A stretch of 53,619 bases of DNA from Ignavibacteriota bacterium. GTDB lineage: Bacteria; Bacteroidota; Ignavibacteria; Palsa-1295. Shown here in pieces: positions 15,206 through 25,300 of this stretch. The DNA lies in assembly GCA_003151825.1 (NCBI GenBank), contig PLYO01000024.1, positions 40,622 through 94,240 on the forward strand. The letters run 5' to 3'. Position 1 is the first letter of the stretch, and each line of letters starts with the position of its first letter. Below the pieces are notes generated by a model that was not told the DNA's origin, did not search any database, and saw only the letters and a list, made by a program, of their open reading frames with translations. The position numbers were made by a program, and so were the translations under genes.

Positions 15206-16237
15206 TCACAGATTTGGAACGTCCTGTGGAAGCTTCTGATAAATCAGCGTGAGCAGCAAGCGGCCCACTTCGTCCAGCGTTTCGCGAGAGAGATGTTTCG
15301 GGAGATCGTCCAGCGTGTGCCAATATTTCCGGTTTGGGTCGGCGGATTGATGCCCGACCAAATCTCCATCGATAATATCGACTGAAGGAATCCCCGCCTG
15401 AATAAGCGGAAGATGATCGTCCTCGATGTCGGATTGACGCACGTTGTTGAAGTGACTGAGACCCATACTTTTTGCCGTGTTCCAAATCTCATTCACATAC
15501 ACGGATGCGGCTCGCACGGAATTTGTTTCCGGCTCGAAATCGGCGTTCGTATCGCCGACCATATCGAGCAAAATCGCAAACTGCGGTGAATAATCCGCCG
15601 GCTTCACGCTCACAAAATATTTCACGCCGAGAAAATAACGTTTGAGCTGATCGACCTCGTATTTCCCGTAGTCTTCGCCATCGTCGAAGAAGAGATCGAC
15701 TCCGATAGGCGGCGGATGATCCTTCATTTGCCGCGCGAGTTCGAGCATGATGGCCGTGCCCGATCCGCCATCGTTCGCGGCAGGAATGGGTTTGTTGTGT
15801 TTGGTTGAATCGGGATCCTCGTCCGCTTGGGGGCGCGAATCGTAATGCGTCAGGATGAGCACCCGCCACGTCGCAGACGGATTGAAGGAAGCAATAACGT
15901 TGGTCAGAAGCAGCTTCCCCTCCGGACCGTAACCGGAGTCCCCAAAGTTTTGCAGCTCGACGTTTGCCGTGCAGCCGGTGAGCACCGAATCCAGCATGAT
16001 GAGCATCTTTCGATGGGCTTGGCTATTCGGCGTCCTCGGCCCATAATTCACCTGCTTCACGATGTCCGCAAAGGCCCGGTTGGCGTCAAAACCGGGCACG
16101 GGCAGCGCCGGAATGGCCGCAAGCCCGCTGCCGGCCGGCGGTTCAGGCTCAGGCGGCGGTTCTTTCTTTTTGCAGGCCGAAAAAGAGGCACATACGAGTG
16201 CCGCAAAGAAAATTCTTTGAATAATGGAATTTTTCAT
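15206..16237 (-). CDS. M28-family peptidase / glutaminyl-cyclase-like lipoprotein
   Basis: A 343-aa zinc hydrolase anchored as a lipoprotein: the signal peptide ends SFSAC with Cys22, followed by a Lys/Pro/Glu linker. The catalytic core has the ligands of M28 enzymes in order: THYDSR (His, Asp), AANDGGSGTA (Asp), DLFFDDGEDYG (general-base Glu), LLDMVGD (Asp) and KYWHTLDD (His). The short form with FDGEDYG-type motif resembles bacterial glutaminyl-peptide cyclotransferases as well as aminopeptidases, and sequence alone does not decide between them. It acts in the periplasm or at the outer membrane. Confidence 0.87.
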   Translation of the reverse strand: MKNSIIQRIFFAALVCASFSACKKKEPPPEPEPPAGSGLAAIPALPVPGFDANRAFADIVKQVNYGPRTPNSQAHRKMLIMLDSVLTGCTANVELQNFGDSGYGPEGKLLLTNVIASFNPSATWRVLILTHYDSRPQADEDPDSTKHNKPIPAANDGGSGTAIMLELARQMKDHPPPIGVDLFFDDGEDYGKYEVDQLKRYFLGVKYFVSVKPADYSPQFAILLDMVGDTNADFEPETNSVRAASVYVNEIWNTAKSMGLSHFNNVRQSDIEDDHLPLIQAGIPSVDIIDGDLVGHQSADPNRKYWHTLDDLPKHLSRETLDEVGRLLLTLIYQKLPQDVPNL

Positions 16238-16502
16238 TTAAAATATCAGGATTCACCTGTAACAAAACTCCGCGAGGCAAGTTCTTTCTATTGCAAGTGG
16301 CACACTGCGCGCCCAGTGGAGCGCGCGGAGCCACTGCCGTGAATGAGCAATCATCCACGGTGGATGAGTAATCGTCCGGCGTTTGCCATGCGAGCCATGC
16401 TCTGCCGTTTCCTACCCTCAGCAGAAAACGGCGGGGTGACCTCCATGGCAATCTATATTCTATAGCACAATGAGCGCGCATCGCCTTGGCGATGCTTCCT
16501 GC

Positions 16503-16534
16503 CGCGGGATGCCCGCCCTCTCGGGCATCCCGCG
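16503..16534. repeat. Strong hairpin in spacer
   Basis: A 13-bp perfect stem with core CGGGATGCCCG and CGGGCATCCCG around a CCCTCT loop. It has no adjacent T-run on either strand, so it is more likely a dispersed palindrome than a terminator. Confidence 0.6.
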
Positions 16535-16765
16535 CGCCGGACGCTCCGAAATTGCATATTCCCTTCCTCAAAAATTGCATATTCTGAATTTCGATTCTCA
16601 TGCGATTTTGCTTTTCCGATTGTCATTTTATGATTTGTGTCGTTTCTAACTCGGATTTGCCAGTTGTCTCAAGGAAATAGGTGCTCAAAATGTGTTTTCA
16701 CGTTTAATTTTCATTTTACTTTTCATTAATTTCATTATGAAAACCAATGCGATTCCCCTCCCCAC

Positions 16766-16786
16766 ATTCGTAATTTGTCATTCGTA
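16766..16786. repeat. Heptamer tandem array, 3 units
   Basis: ATTCGTA, ATTTGTC and ATTCGTA in tandem. The same units recur in the array at 37734-37768. Confidence 0.6.
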
Positions 16787-16879
16787 ATTGATATAGGTGC
16801 CCATCAATACACCACCAATATACGCACTTAATTTGGCAATGTCAAGTAATTCCGAAAGATTTATGGGAAAATCTTTTTA

Positions 16880-17293
16880 ATGAAAACTGAAACGGTTGCG
16901 CCATGCAATTCGTTAAAAAAATTGATGATTCATCGATTGGTAGCATTTATCCTCTTGGTAAGCCTTGTTTTCTCGCTCCCTGGCGTTGTCATGGCGTCGC
17001 CGGGATGCCCTATGGCGCGAAAAGGATTGGGATGTCCGAATTGCAAATCCTCTCACAGTAACGATAAAAGCTCCCACACGAAGGATTGCTGCAAATCTCA
17101 TAAGGTTTATTTTCATGCAGTCGATGAGGGAACATCGGCTAAGGCTGCGAGTGGGGATAAGACTCTCTCTATCGTCACGCCCGTAATTTGCCGGATTGCC
17201 TCGCCGACACTGAGTAAATTCCAGCTTCGCGTTTCGTTAACTGCACTCGACTCGTCTCCTCCGTCCTTGCGTTCGGCAGTCTTCCGCGTATAG
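16880..17293 (+). CDS. Small Cys/His-rich secreted protein, HYC_CC_PP-like
   Basis: A 137-aa exported protein. The hydrophobic core AFILLVSLVFSLPGVVMA forms a signal peptide; an internal ATG at 16925 would give a shorter, more typical start. The mature part carries C-x2-C, a double Cys (KDCCKSHKVYF) and several His residues, and ends SSPPSLRSAVFRV, which resembles the PP...NCVFRI ending of HYC_CC_PP proteins in Bacteroidetes. Metal binding is likely from composition. It stands 77 bp before the cupredoxin fusion gene and upstream of a copper ATPase, which supports a copper-related role. Confidence 0.6.
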   Translation: MKTETVAPCNSLKKLMIHRLVAFILLVSLVFSLPGVVMASPGCPMARKGLGCPNCKSSHSNDKSSHTKDCCKSHKVYFHAVDEGTSAKAASGDKTLSIVTPVICRIASPTLSKFQLRVSLTALDSSPPSLRSAVFRV

Positions 17294-17370
17294 CATCGCA
17301 TCTCCAAAATCTCGAACCAATCCGCAGGAAACACTTGCGGAGTGATACACTTTTTTTTTCTGCAGATACT

Positions 17371-19101
17371 ATGCGAAATTTTACATTAATTGTTCTATTT
17401 TTTTTCACACTTTCAGGATGCAGCGATGCCCAACAATCGCCGTTTCAATTGATCGGATCACATCCCAAAATTCTTTCCGAAACGGAGTTAGCAACATTAG
17501 AAACTCAATCCGACAAAGGCACGATACTCGATGGCGGTCGAGCTCTGAATTTTTCGGCAACCGTTGTCCGAATCGTCGTGCGATCCGGACCAAGCGACGA
17601 CATGCTCTCCTATCGCATTCAGGGATTCCGTAATCCCACGCTCGGATTTCGACAGGGAGCTGAAGTTCATCTACTATTTGCGAATGTGGATGACGACATG
17701 CACCATGATATTAGGCTTGGCAGCACCATTCGTAAGTTCCTGCGGTCACCGGAAACAACAGGCACGGTCGGGACATCCCTGCTTCCTCCGGTGGAGGATG
17801 AAAAATCCGACGCCGAAGAAGTTGTGTTCCGAGTGGGCGATACGGGTGCATTCACTTATTTTTGCAGCGAAACCGGACATGCCGCCGGGGGGATGTGGGG
17901 GAATATTGCTATCGGGCGCAACCCTCAGGCTCTTATTGCATTAGCAAGTCCGCAAATGCCGGAAAAGATGTCTATGGAAGGCTCGGGCACGAGCTGGCTT
18001 CCCGCATCTTCCCCGATTTATGCCAGTATGTACGACATCAACGATTGGATGCTGATGGTGCATGGCAATATCATGCCGCGCTACGATCATCAGGGTGGGC
18101 CGCGTGGAGCCGAAACGTTCGATGCGCCAAATTGGATGATGGCAATGCTGAGCAACGATGTGGGGACGAATGGGCACATAAAATTCAGCGCAATGTTCAG
18201 CCTCGATCCGTTGACCGAAGGCAAAGGTTATCCGCAGCTTTTTCAGACTGGGGACGTCTGGCAGGATAAGCCGCTTCCCGATTACAAGGATCCTCACAAC
18301 CTCTTCGACGAACTATCGACAACGTATAGCCAACGAGTCTCAGACCAAACATCGGCCTTCCTCTACTTCGGTTATCCCGGCGAACCAGCAATTGGGCCGC
18401 CGGTCTTTATGCACCGGCCAAGCGCCATGTCCAATTCGGAAGCACCGATCAGCCATGATTGGATGGACGGGTTGCACATCACCTTCGGGGTTGCTACTGC
18501 CGGCGTTATCGTTGGTAACTTTAAACTCGAAGGCAGTGCATTCAACGGAACAGCACCGGAGAGTCTTTACGGTTTCGATAAATTACAGATCAATTCTTAC
18601 TCTGCCAGGGTATCGTTCAATCCGTCAGACGATCTCGCATTCCAGATTTCACGAGGCTTCATCACCAATCCCGATGGCGATAGTGTCAATGTCATTCGTT
18701 CCAGCGCATCGGCCATTTATACTCAGAATTATGGCGGCGGTTCGTGGTGGGCAACAACACTCTCCTGGGGGGAGAACCACGCAGTAAATCTTGAGACGGA
18801 GGAGGCTTTCCTGCTTGAATCGCAATATACTATTCCGGACTATGCCTTCTTCGGGCGCTCGGAATATGTACAGAAGTCGGATGCCGACCTCGCACTCTCA
18901 GATAATAGAACATTGCTGTACGACCTGTCATACGCGGCAATCGGACTCACTCGGAAGCTGTTCGATATTGCAGGTATGGAAGCACAAATCGGTAGCCAGG
19001 TCTCTTACCATTTTGTACCGGATTCATTAATTAGCCTTTATTCAGCACATCCAATATCGTATGAGATTTTCTTTGCAATTCATCCGAGCCTTCTCGATTA
19101 G
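17371..19101 (+). CDS. Cupredoxin domain fused to outer-membrane-type domain, lipoprotein
   Basis: A 576-aa lipoprotein (lipobox LSGC, Cys17). Residues about 50-185 form a cupredoxin with a plausible type-1 copper site: His in DDDMHHDI (111-112), then Cys165, His170 and Met175 in FTYFCSETGHAAGGMWGNI. Residues about 210-576 belong to a family seen beside metal-resistance genes, with YDHQGGPRG, LSLDPLT, HNLFDELSTTYS, FGYPGEPAIGPPVFMHRPSA and ISHDWMDGLHITFGV, continuing in barrel-like alternating strands. ATG 17371 was chosen because it opens a proper signal peptide. It probably binds copper at the outer membrane. Finding both domains in one chain is unusual. Confidence 0.8.
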   Translation: MRNFTLIVLFFFTLSGCSDAQQSPFQLIGSHPKILSETELATLETQSDKGTILDGGRALNFSATVVRIVVRSGPSDDMLSYRIQGFRNPTLGFRQGAEVHLLFANVDDDMHHDIRLGSTIRKFLRSPETTGTVGTSLLPPVEDEKSDAEEVVFRVGDTGAFTYFCSETGHAAGGMWGNIAIGRNPQALIALASPQMPEKMSMEGSGTSWLPASSPIYASMYDINDWMLMVHGNIMPRYDHQGGPRGAETFDAPNWMMAMLSNDVGTNGHIKFSAMFSLDPLTEGKGYPQLFQTGDVWQDKPLPDYKDPHNLFDELSTTYSQRVSDQTSAFLYFGYPGEPAIGPPVFMHRPSAMSNSEAPISHDWMDGLHITFGVATAGVIVGNFKLEGSAFNGTAPESLYGFDKLQINSYSARVSFNPSDDLAFQISRGFITNPDGDSVNVIRSSASAIYTQNYGGGSWWATTLSWGENHAVNLETEEAFLLESQYTIPDYAFFGRSEYVQKSDADLALSDNRTLLYDLSYAAIGLTRKLFDIAGMEAQIGSQVSYHFVPDSLISLYSAHPISYEIFFAIHPSLLD

Positions 19102-19149
19102 TATTCGCATTTAATATTATTTTTCTAAACATTACTTTTATCTAACATT

Positions 19150-21174
19150 ATGAACAAGACCGACAATTCAGAGCATAATCACATGAGCCACGACGATCAT
19201 ACAATGAACCACCACGGTCACGCCGGTCACGATCATGGCGCGATGATCGGCGATTTCAAGAGACGCTTTTGGGTAAGTGTATTCGTCTCAGTGCCGGTTC
19301 TCGTCTTATCCAAGACGATTCAGAGTTTTCTTGGTATCCATCTTGAATTTCAAGGCAGCAATTATTTACTTCTTGCTCTTTCCACCTTCATATTCTTCTA
19401 TGGCGGCTGGCCGTTCCTGACTGGTCTTGTAAGTGAGCTTCGCGCGCGCAAGCCCGGCATGATGACGCTCATCGCGGTTGCAATTACAACGGCGTATGTG
19501 TTCAGCGCGGCGACTGTATTCGGACTACCCGGAATGGACTTCTTCTGGGAACTTGCCACGCTCATCGACATCATGCTCGTGGGGCATTGGATCGAAATGA
19601 AGTCGGTGATGGGCGCATCGAATGCGCTTGAAGAGCTTGTCCGGTTAATGCCCGCCGTTGCCCATGTCATGCACGGTCAGGAAATTCATGACATGCCGCT
19701 CGCTGAAGTAAAAAAAGAAGATCGTCTTCTCGTTCGGCCCGGCGAGAAAATCCCTGCCGATGGAGAAGTTGCAAGCGGTTCTACTTCTATCAATGAATCC
19801 ATGCTGACCGGAGAATCGAAGCCGGTCGGAAAGGAAACTGGAAGCAAAGTAGTTGGCGGATCGATCAATGGTTCGGGCGCGATTGAGATTATTGTTAAAA
19901 AGACTGGCGATGAGACGTTTCTTTCACAAATTATTACTCTGGTGCGCGAAGCACAGTCTTCAAAATCGAAGACGCAAGACCTCGCAAACCGCGCAGCCAA
20001 TTGGCTGACTGCAATCGCACTCCTCGGTGGACTTGCAACACTTCTGGTCTGGTGGCTAATCGTCGGCTCATCCTTCTCTTATGCGCTCGAACGAATGGTT
20101 ACAGTAATGGTAATTTGCTGCCCTCACGCGCTTGGGCTTGCTGTGCCGCTTGTGGTTGCTATCTCCACTGCAATCGCAGCAAAGAACGGCCTTCTCATTC
20201 GAGACCGCACAGCTTTCGAATCAGCAAGGAACATCAAAGCAATTATTTTCGACAAGACCGGCACTCTGACCGAAGGAAAATTCGGGATAGTAAAAGTTCT
20301 CCGTTTCGACAATTCGTTTGCAAGCGATGAAGAGCTTTTAAATTATGCTGCAGCTTTGGAATCGCAGTCCGAACATCCAATAGCCCGCGCTATCGCGGCA
20401 GCGGGGAAACAGCATCTCGATGTCACGTCTTTCAATGCTCTGCCAGGTAAAGGTGCAGAGGCTACGGTGAATGGTCGCGCTATTAAAGTTGTCAGTCCCG
20501 GTTATCTGAGTGAGGCAAAACTAAACTATCCAGATCAGGATGTAAAGCCACTATTCGATCAAGGACATACAGTGATCTTTGTTCTTTCTGAAGGTCAGGT
20601 CGCAAGTGTGATTGCGCTTGGCGATCAGGTTCGGACTGAATCGAAAGTAGCTATGGAACGTCTCCGCGGGATGTCCATCGAGCCAATGATGCTGACTGGC
20701 GACAACAAGCAAGTAGCAAAGGCGGTCGCGGCAGAACTTGGCATCAAGAACTATTTTGCCGAGGTGCTGCCGCAAGATAAAGCAAGCAAAGTGAAAGAAG
20801 TTCAGGCGAAAGGGATCGCGGTAGCTATGACAGGCGATGGAGTCAATGATGCGCCTGCACTTGCGCAAGCGGATGTCGGCATTGCAATCGGAGCGGGAAC
20901 GGATGTGGCCATCGAAACAGCCGACATCATATTAGTAAAGAACAATCCGAACGATGTCATCGCGCTCATCGAGCTTTCGCGAGCGACGTATAAGAAGATG
21001 GTACAGAATCTTTGGTGGGCTGCCGGATACAATATCGTTGCGATACCGTTGGCTGCGGGTGTACTTTCCGGCATTGGAATCGTTCTCTCGCCGGCTGCTG
21101 GCGCGGTGCTTATGTCGGCAAGCACCGTCGTAGTCGCGATCAATGCAAAGTTGCTGAAGCTAAACAAAGCATGA
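19150..21174 (+). CDS. copB: Copper-exporting P-type ATPase, CopB type
   Basis: A 674-aa heavy-metal P1B ATPase that pumps copper out of the cytoplasm using ATP. The N-terminus is a His-rich sensor (14 His in the first 30 residues) rather than a CxxC metal domain. Key motifs are TGES (220-223), the membrane metal site CPH (324-326, in VICCPHALGL), phosphorylated Asp368 in DKTGTLTEG, the nucleotide-binding HP in SEHPIARAIA and GDGVNDAPALAQADVG. CPH plus a His-rich N-terminus places it in the CopB (P1B-3) group, linked to Cu(II)/Cu(I)/Ag(I). It overlaps the next gene by ATGA. Confidence 0.95.
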   Translation: MNKTDNSEHNHMSHDDHTMNHHGHAGHDHGAMIGDFKRRFWVSVFVSVPVLVLSKTIQSFLGIHLEFQGSNYLLLALSTFIFFYGGWPFLTGLVSELRARKPGMMTLIAVAITTAYVFSAATVFGLPGMDFFWELATLIDIMLVGHWIEMKSVMGASNALEELVRLMPAVAHVMHGQEIHDMPLAEVKKEDRLLVRPGEKIPADGEVASGSTSINESMLTGESKPVGKETGSKVVGGSINGSGAIEIIVKKTGDETFLSQIITLVREAQSSKSKTQDLANRAANWLTAIALLGGLATLLVWWLIVGSSFSYALERMVTVMVICCPHALGLAVPLVVAISTAIAAKNGLLIRDRTAFESARNIKAIIFDKTGTLTEGKFGIVKVLRFDNSFASDEELLNYAAALESQSEHPIARAIAAAGKQHLDVTSFNALPGKGAEATVNGRAIKVVSPGYLSEAKLNYPDQDVKPLFDQGHTVIFVLSEGQVASVIALGDQVRTESKVAMERLRGMSIEPMMLTGDNKQVAKAVAAELGIKNYFAEVLPQDKASKVKEVQAKGIAVAMTGDGVNDAPALAQADVGIAIGAGTDVAIETADIILVKNNPNDVIALIELSRATYKKMVQNLWWAAGYNIVAIPLAAGVLSGIGIVLSPAAGAVLMSASTVVVAINAKLLKLNKA

Positions 21175-22100
21175 AGCCCGCAGACCGAGCATATCGCTTG
21201 CGAAGTAATCTCTCCTCTCTTTGCCATTCGATTCTTCCGAACGAACGGGAGGCACATGATGAAACTGATGAAATAGTTCTTGCATTTTCACGCCCGTTCC
21301 CCAATAAGCCGTATTTTTGTAGAAGATTTTCCTGCATCCCAATTTTCATTTTGTTTTCGCATCCTATTTTTTACTTATTCGCTGAGGTTTCCTCCGGCGA
21401 TCCGAAGAGCGATTATCTCGGCGTGCTGCTGTACACGTTCGGGCTGATCCTGCTTTTTTTTCTGCTGATGAATGTCGATCGGCGGTTTCGGGAGTATGCG
21501 GGGCGCTCCTTAGTGCGTCCGTACAATTTCTTTTCGGATATTCGCGACCGTCGGCTTATTCCGAACGCGCAAACGGCGGTGCTTTCGTTTATTTGCTCCG
21601 GCGCGCTGGGGGTGTTCCTTGCTACGCTGCTCGTCGGGTTTAACGGACACGAATCTGCCGGGCGCTATTTCGCCGCGCTGCTTCCGCACTCGGTGTATGC
21701 TCCGCTGACGGGCATTTCGCTAAGTTATGTGACGCTCATCATTGCGGGCACGGCGCTCACGTTCTCTGCGACCGTCCTGCTTGCGGGCGTGATGCGTTTC
21801 GCAGCGATCTTTATTCGTGGGCGGTATTATTTTGCGGATACGTATAATATCGCGGTGTGGTCGCTGCAGCCGCTATCGTTTTTCCTGATCTACGATCTTA
21901 TCGTGCCGCGCATGGATATGGATCAGACGACCGCCGCGATCTCACTCGTGCTTCTCATTGCGATAAAGCTGTGGTGTTATTTCCGCCTGCTGAAAGGCGC
22001 GGGCGTACTGTTCGATATTTATCCAACGAAAATTTATGGTTATGGCGCGCTTTTTATTGCCATCCTCATTGGCATCGCTTACTTATTTCTTCAAAAATAA
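21171..22100 (+). CDS. Multi-pass membrane protein of unknown function
   Basis: The frame holds a polytopic membrane protein with about six hydrophobic segments (for example YLGVLLYTFGLILLFFLLMN, AVLSFICSGALGVFLATLLV, YVTLIIAGTALTFSATVLLA) and the conserved-looking phrase VRPYNFFSDIRDRRLIPNAQ. It is broadly similar to Yip1-like proteins, but I cannot assign it. ATG 21171 overlaps the stop of copB, which would couple the two genes. The first 60 or so residues are low in hydrophobic character and may not be translated; a later non-ATG start near 21350 is possible. Its link to copper is positional only. Confidence 0.65.
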   Translation: MKPADRAYRLRSNLSSLCHSILPNEREAHDETDEIVLAFSRPFPNKPYFCRRFSCIPIFILFSHPIFYLFAEVSSGDPKSDYLGVLLYTFGLILLFFLLMNVDRRFREYAGRSLVRPYNFFSDIRDRRLIPNAQTAVLSFICSGALGVFLATLLVGFNGHESAGRYFAALLPHSVYAPLTGISLSYVTLIIAGTALTFSATVLLAGVMRFAAIFIRGRYYFADTYNIAVWSLQPLSFFLIYDLIVPRMDMDQTTAAISLVLLIAIKLWCYFRLLKGAGVLFDIYPTKIYGYGALFIAILIGIAYLFLQK

Positions 22101-22115
22101 GGAACGGGGGGGAGA

Positions 22116-22150
22116 AATTAAGAATTAAGAGTTAAGAATTAAGAATTAGG
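22116..22150. repeat. Heptamer tandem array, 5 units
   Basis: AATTAAG, AATTAAG, AGTTAAG, AATTAAG and AATTAGG in tandem, immediately followed by the dispersed element at 22167. Confidence 0.8.
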
Positions 22151-22166
22151 GCAGGTTGATTATGTC

Positions 22167-22263
22167 TGGATCCCCGCTTTCGCGGGGATGACAATGGTAG
22201 GAATTCATGGCGCGAAGCGCAAAAACGACACATTCTTGTCATTCCCGCGAAAGCGGGAATCCA
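22167..22263. repeat. Dispersed inverted-repeat element (GTCATTCCCGCG family), inverse arm order
   Basis: One arm (22167-22193, TGGATCCCCGCTTTCGCGGG and so on) and its opposite (22237-22263) flank 43 bp. Here the arms point outward compared with the copies at 1079, 29338 and 31960. It fills the spacer before smc. Confidence 0.8.
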
Positions 22264-22323
22264 TGTTCGGAACTTAATCAGAGCTTTCCCTAAAATATTG
22301 ATGACGTTTCGCCCCAACAATAA

Positions 22324-25300
22324 ATGTATCTTTCCAAATTAGAAATAATCGGTTTTAAGTCGTTCGCGCAGAAGACGCTGCTAAAATTTGACGCTGGCAT
22401 GACGGCCATCGTCGGTCCGAACGGCTGCGGCAAGTCGAACGTCGTTGACGCCATACGCTGGGGTCTTGGCGAACAGCGCGCGGGCACGCTCCGCTCGGAT
22501 GTGATGGAGAACGTCATCTTCAACGGCACACGCACTCGCAAGCCTCTCGGCATGTCCGAGGTTTCGATCACGATCGAAAACAACAAAGGCATTCTCCCGA
22601 CCGAATATCAGGAAGTGACGATCACGCGGCGGCTGTTCCGCTCTGGCGAGTCGGAATATCTGCTGAATAAAGCGCAATGCCGTCTGCGCGACATCGTCGA
22701 GCTGTTCATGGATACCGGCATGGGCGCGAACGCCTATTCGGTGATCGAGCTGAAGATGATCGAGACCATCCTCTCGGATCGCACGGAAGAACGCCGCAAA
22801 CTTTTCGAAGAAGCCGCCGGCGTCACAAAATACAAAGCGCGCCGCAAGGAAGCGTTGCGCCGATTGGATGAAGTCGCCGCCGATCTTGCCCGCGTGGATG
22901 ATATTGTAAAGGAAGTGACGAAGACCGTTGCTTCATTAGAACGCCAAGCAGAAAAAGCGAAAAAACATGCCGAGCTTTCAGCAGAACTTCGCGCATTAGA
23001 GATCGAACTGCTCGAACGTGAGTATTCGCAGACATCCCAGCGCATCGCGCCGCTCATCGCCGAGCTTCAAAACGCCGAAACCACGCGCGACCGCATCACC
23101 ACCGAGCTTTCGAAATACGAAGCGCTGCTCGATGTGATCGAGCGCGAAGAGAATGAGATCGAGGAGCAACTTATTGCGTCTGAGCGATCGGTGAAGGAAA
23201 AATCGGAGATCATTCAGCGCACCCGCGAGACGATCATTGCGACGGAAGAACGCATTCGCTCCCTGCACGAGCAAAAAGGACGCGCCACTCAGGAATTCGA
23301 ACGGCTCGAACGCGAGAAGATCGAACTTACTGAGCGGCTTGCATCGCTACGCATTGCATCCGAACGCGCCGTAGAAAACAAGCAGGAGCTCGAAGAAGAA
23401 AAGCGCGAGAAAGAACAAATTCGCGCCGAAGCAGAAAATGTTGTTCGCGCTCGCCGCAGCGATTTACAACGCGCACGCGATGAAGTTTACTCGCTGCTCA
23501 CTTCGCGTAACGAACGCTCCAACGAACTCGAACGCCGCAAAGCGCGCATCGAAGAATTAGAGCGCCGCCTCTCCAAATTCGAAAGCGAATATGCCGCGCT
23601 GGATGAAAAACGTTCCGAACTCGAAACCGAATCGAGCAAGCTCGCTGGTGAATTGAACGCTGCCGGAACACGGATCGCTGCATCAGAAGCTGAGTATCAA
23701 TCGGCACAAGAAAAGCAAGAATCGCTTAAAGCCAAGCTCGAAGAATTGCAGAATTCGTCCTTCGCAGTTCAGAATGAGATCGGCAAAAAAATATCGAAGA
23801 TCGAATTCTTCACGGGTTTAGTCGAACAAGGAATTGGGGCGGGCGAAGGCACGCAGTATTTGCTTTCGGAATCCGGATGGGCATCGACCGACCCCATCAC
23901 CGTGGCCGATGCCTTTGATTGCGATGCGGAATACCGCGCCGCCTTCGAAAGCGCGCTCGGAGAGATCGCGTATTATCTCATCGTTGAGTCCAGCAAAGAT
24001 GCATTCGAAGCCGTCGATGTATTGCGGCATTCCCAAAAAGGCAAAGCCACGCTAATTGCGTTGGATCGGGTTCCCTCAACAACTGCTTCCGCGCCTGCAT
24101 TCCCAAAAGGTGCGAAGAGCGCGCTTTCGCTTGCCAAATTTTCGGACAGATTTCGAAATCTTTTCACGATGCTGCTTTCGGAGATCGCCATTGTCGATTC
24201 GATAAATGCGGGCTTCACACTGCTCGATTCCGTTCCCGGCATCGAACGCTGCGTCACCAAGGATGGCGAAGTAATTACCCGCGCGGGTTTCGTAAAAGGT
24301 GGATCGAAAAAGAGCACGGAGGGAATTTTAATCGGCAAGCGCGAGCAAATCCGCGAGTTGGAAGTGGATGTTGCTAATCTCAAAGCGGAACTTGGCCGCT
24401 ACGAACAGGAGATCGCGGAAACGAATAACAAATTCGAAGCGATCGATGTGAAATCCCTCCTTGCAACGGTTCGCGGCGCGGAAGAAGCGCGACGCCTGGT
24501 GCAAACCCGCGAAGGCCAAGTCCAATATGAATTGCAGCGCACGGGCGAGCAGCGGGAATCGCTCCAAAGCGAAGAATCGCGCATGACAAGCGACCGCTCC
24601 CCACTCGCAGATTCGCTTGGCGCGATCGAAGTGGAAGTGGTAGAATTCGAACGTCAGCATGGCGCGGCGCTGGAAGAATCGGTGAAGATGCAACAAATGG
24701 TCGAAGAGGCGGAACGATTGCTTGCCGAAGAAGCCGCTCGATCAACCGATGCGCAAGTGCGTTTTGCTGGACTCGTCTCCGAAGTTTCCCGATTAGAAAG
24801 CGAAACCCGCCAAACCGAACGCGCCATCGACAACGCCACACAACTTGCCGATCAGCGCCAGCGTGAACGCGAGCGCGCCGAACGCGACCACACGGAACTT
24901 TCCGCAAAACTCGAAGAATTTAGCGCAATGCTTGCGGGACTCGAAGAGCAACTTCTTTCCGCAACCGGACAGCATGAACACGTTGCAGAACTCCGAAAAT
25001 CCAAGCAAGCGGAAGCGCATAAATACCGCGAAGCTCTGCGCGAAGAACGCCAGGAGCACGATAAGACGATCAATATCACGCACGAGCTCCAGTTAAAAAT
25101 TCAGGAGTTGGAGCAAAAGCTGCGGCAAATCGAAGAGCGTGCGCGAGAGGAATTTGAAATCCAAACCATCGAGCGGAAGATGTATGCTGAAGATGATGCG
25201 TTCAGCTTCGGCGATGCGCGTGAAACCGTTCGGGAGCTAAAGCAAAAGGTCAAGAATCTCGGCGCGGTCAATCTGCTTGCATACGATGAATTCCAGACGG

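Larger units (their letters stand above)
16238..16879. other. Long spacer rich in palindromes, no gene
   Basis: No reading frame with protein-like character is visible in these 640 bp. The stretch holds several palindromes: TCATCCAC with GTGGATGA (16351-16367), GCCGTTT with AAACGGC (16404-16442), GCATCGCC with GGCGATGC (16478-16495) and a 13-bp hairpin at 16503-16534, followed by AT-rich sequence and a heptamer array at 16766-16786. The AT-rich part probably carries the promoter of the copper cluster. Confidence 0.55.

Noticed and set aside
16149..16601. 150-residue minus-strand frame at the peptidase gene start and spacer
   Set aside because: It runs through palindromic repeats and across the peptidase start; no protein family is apparent.
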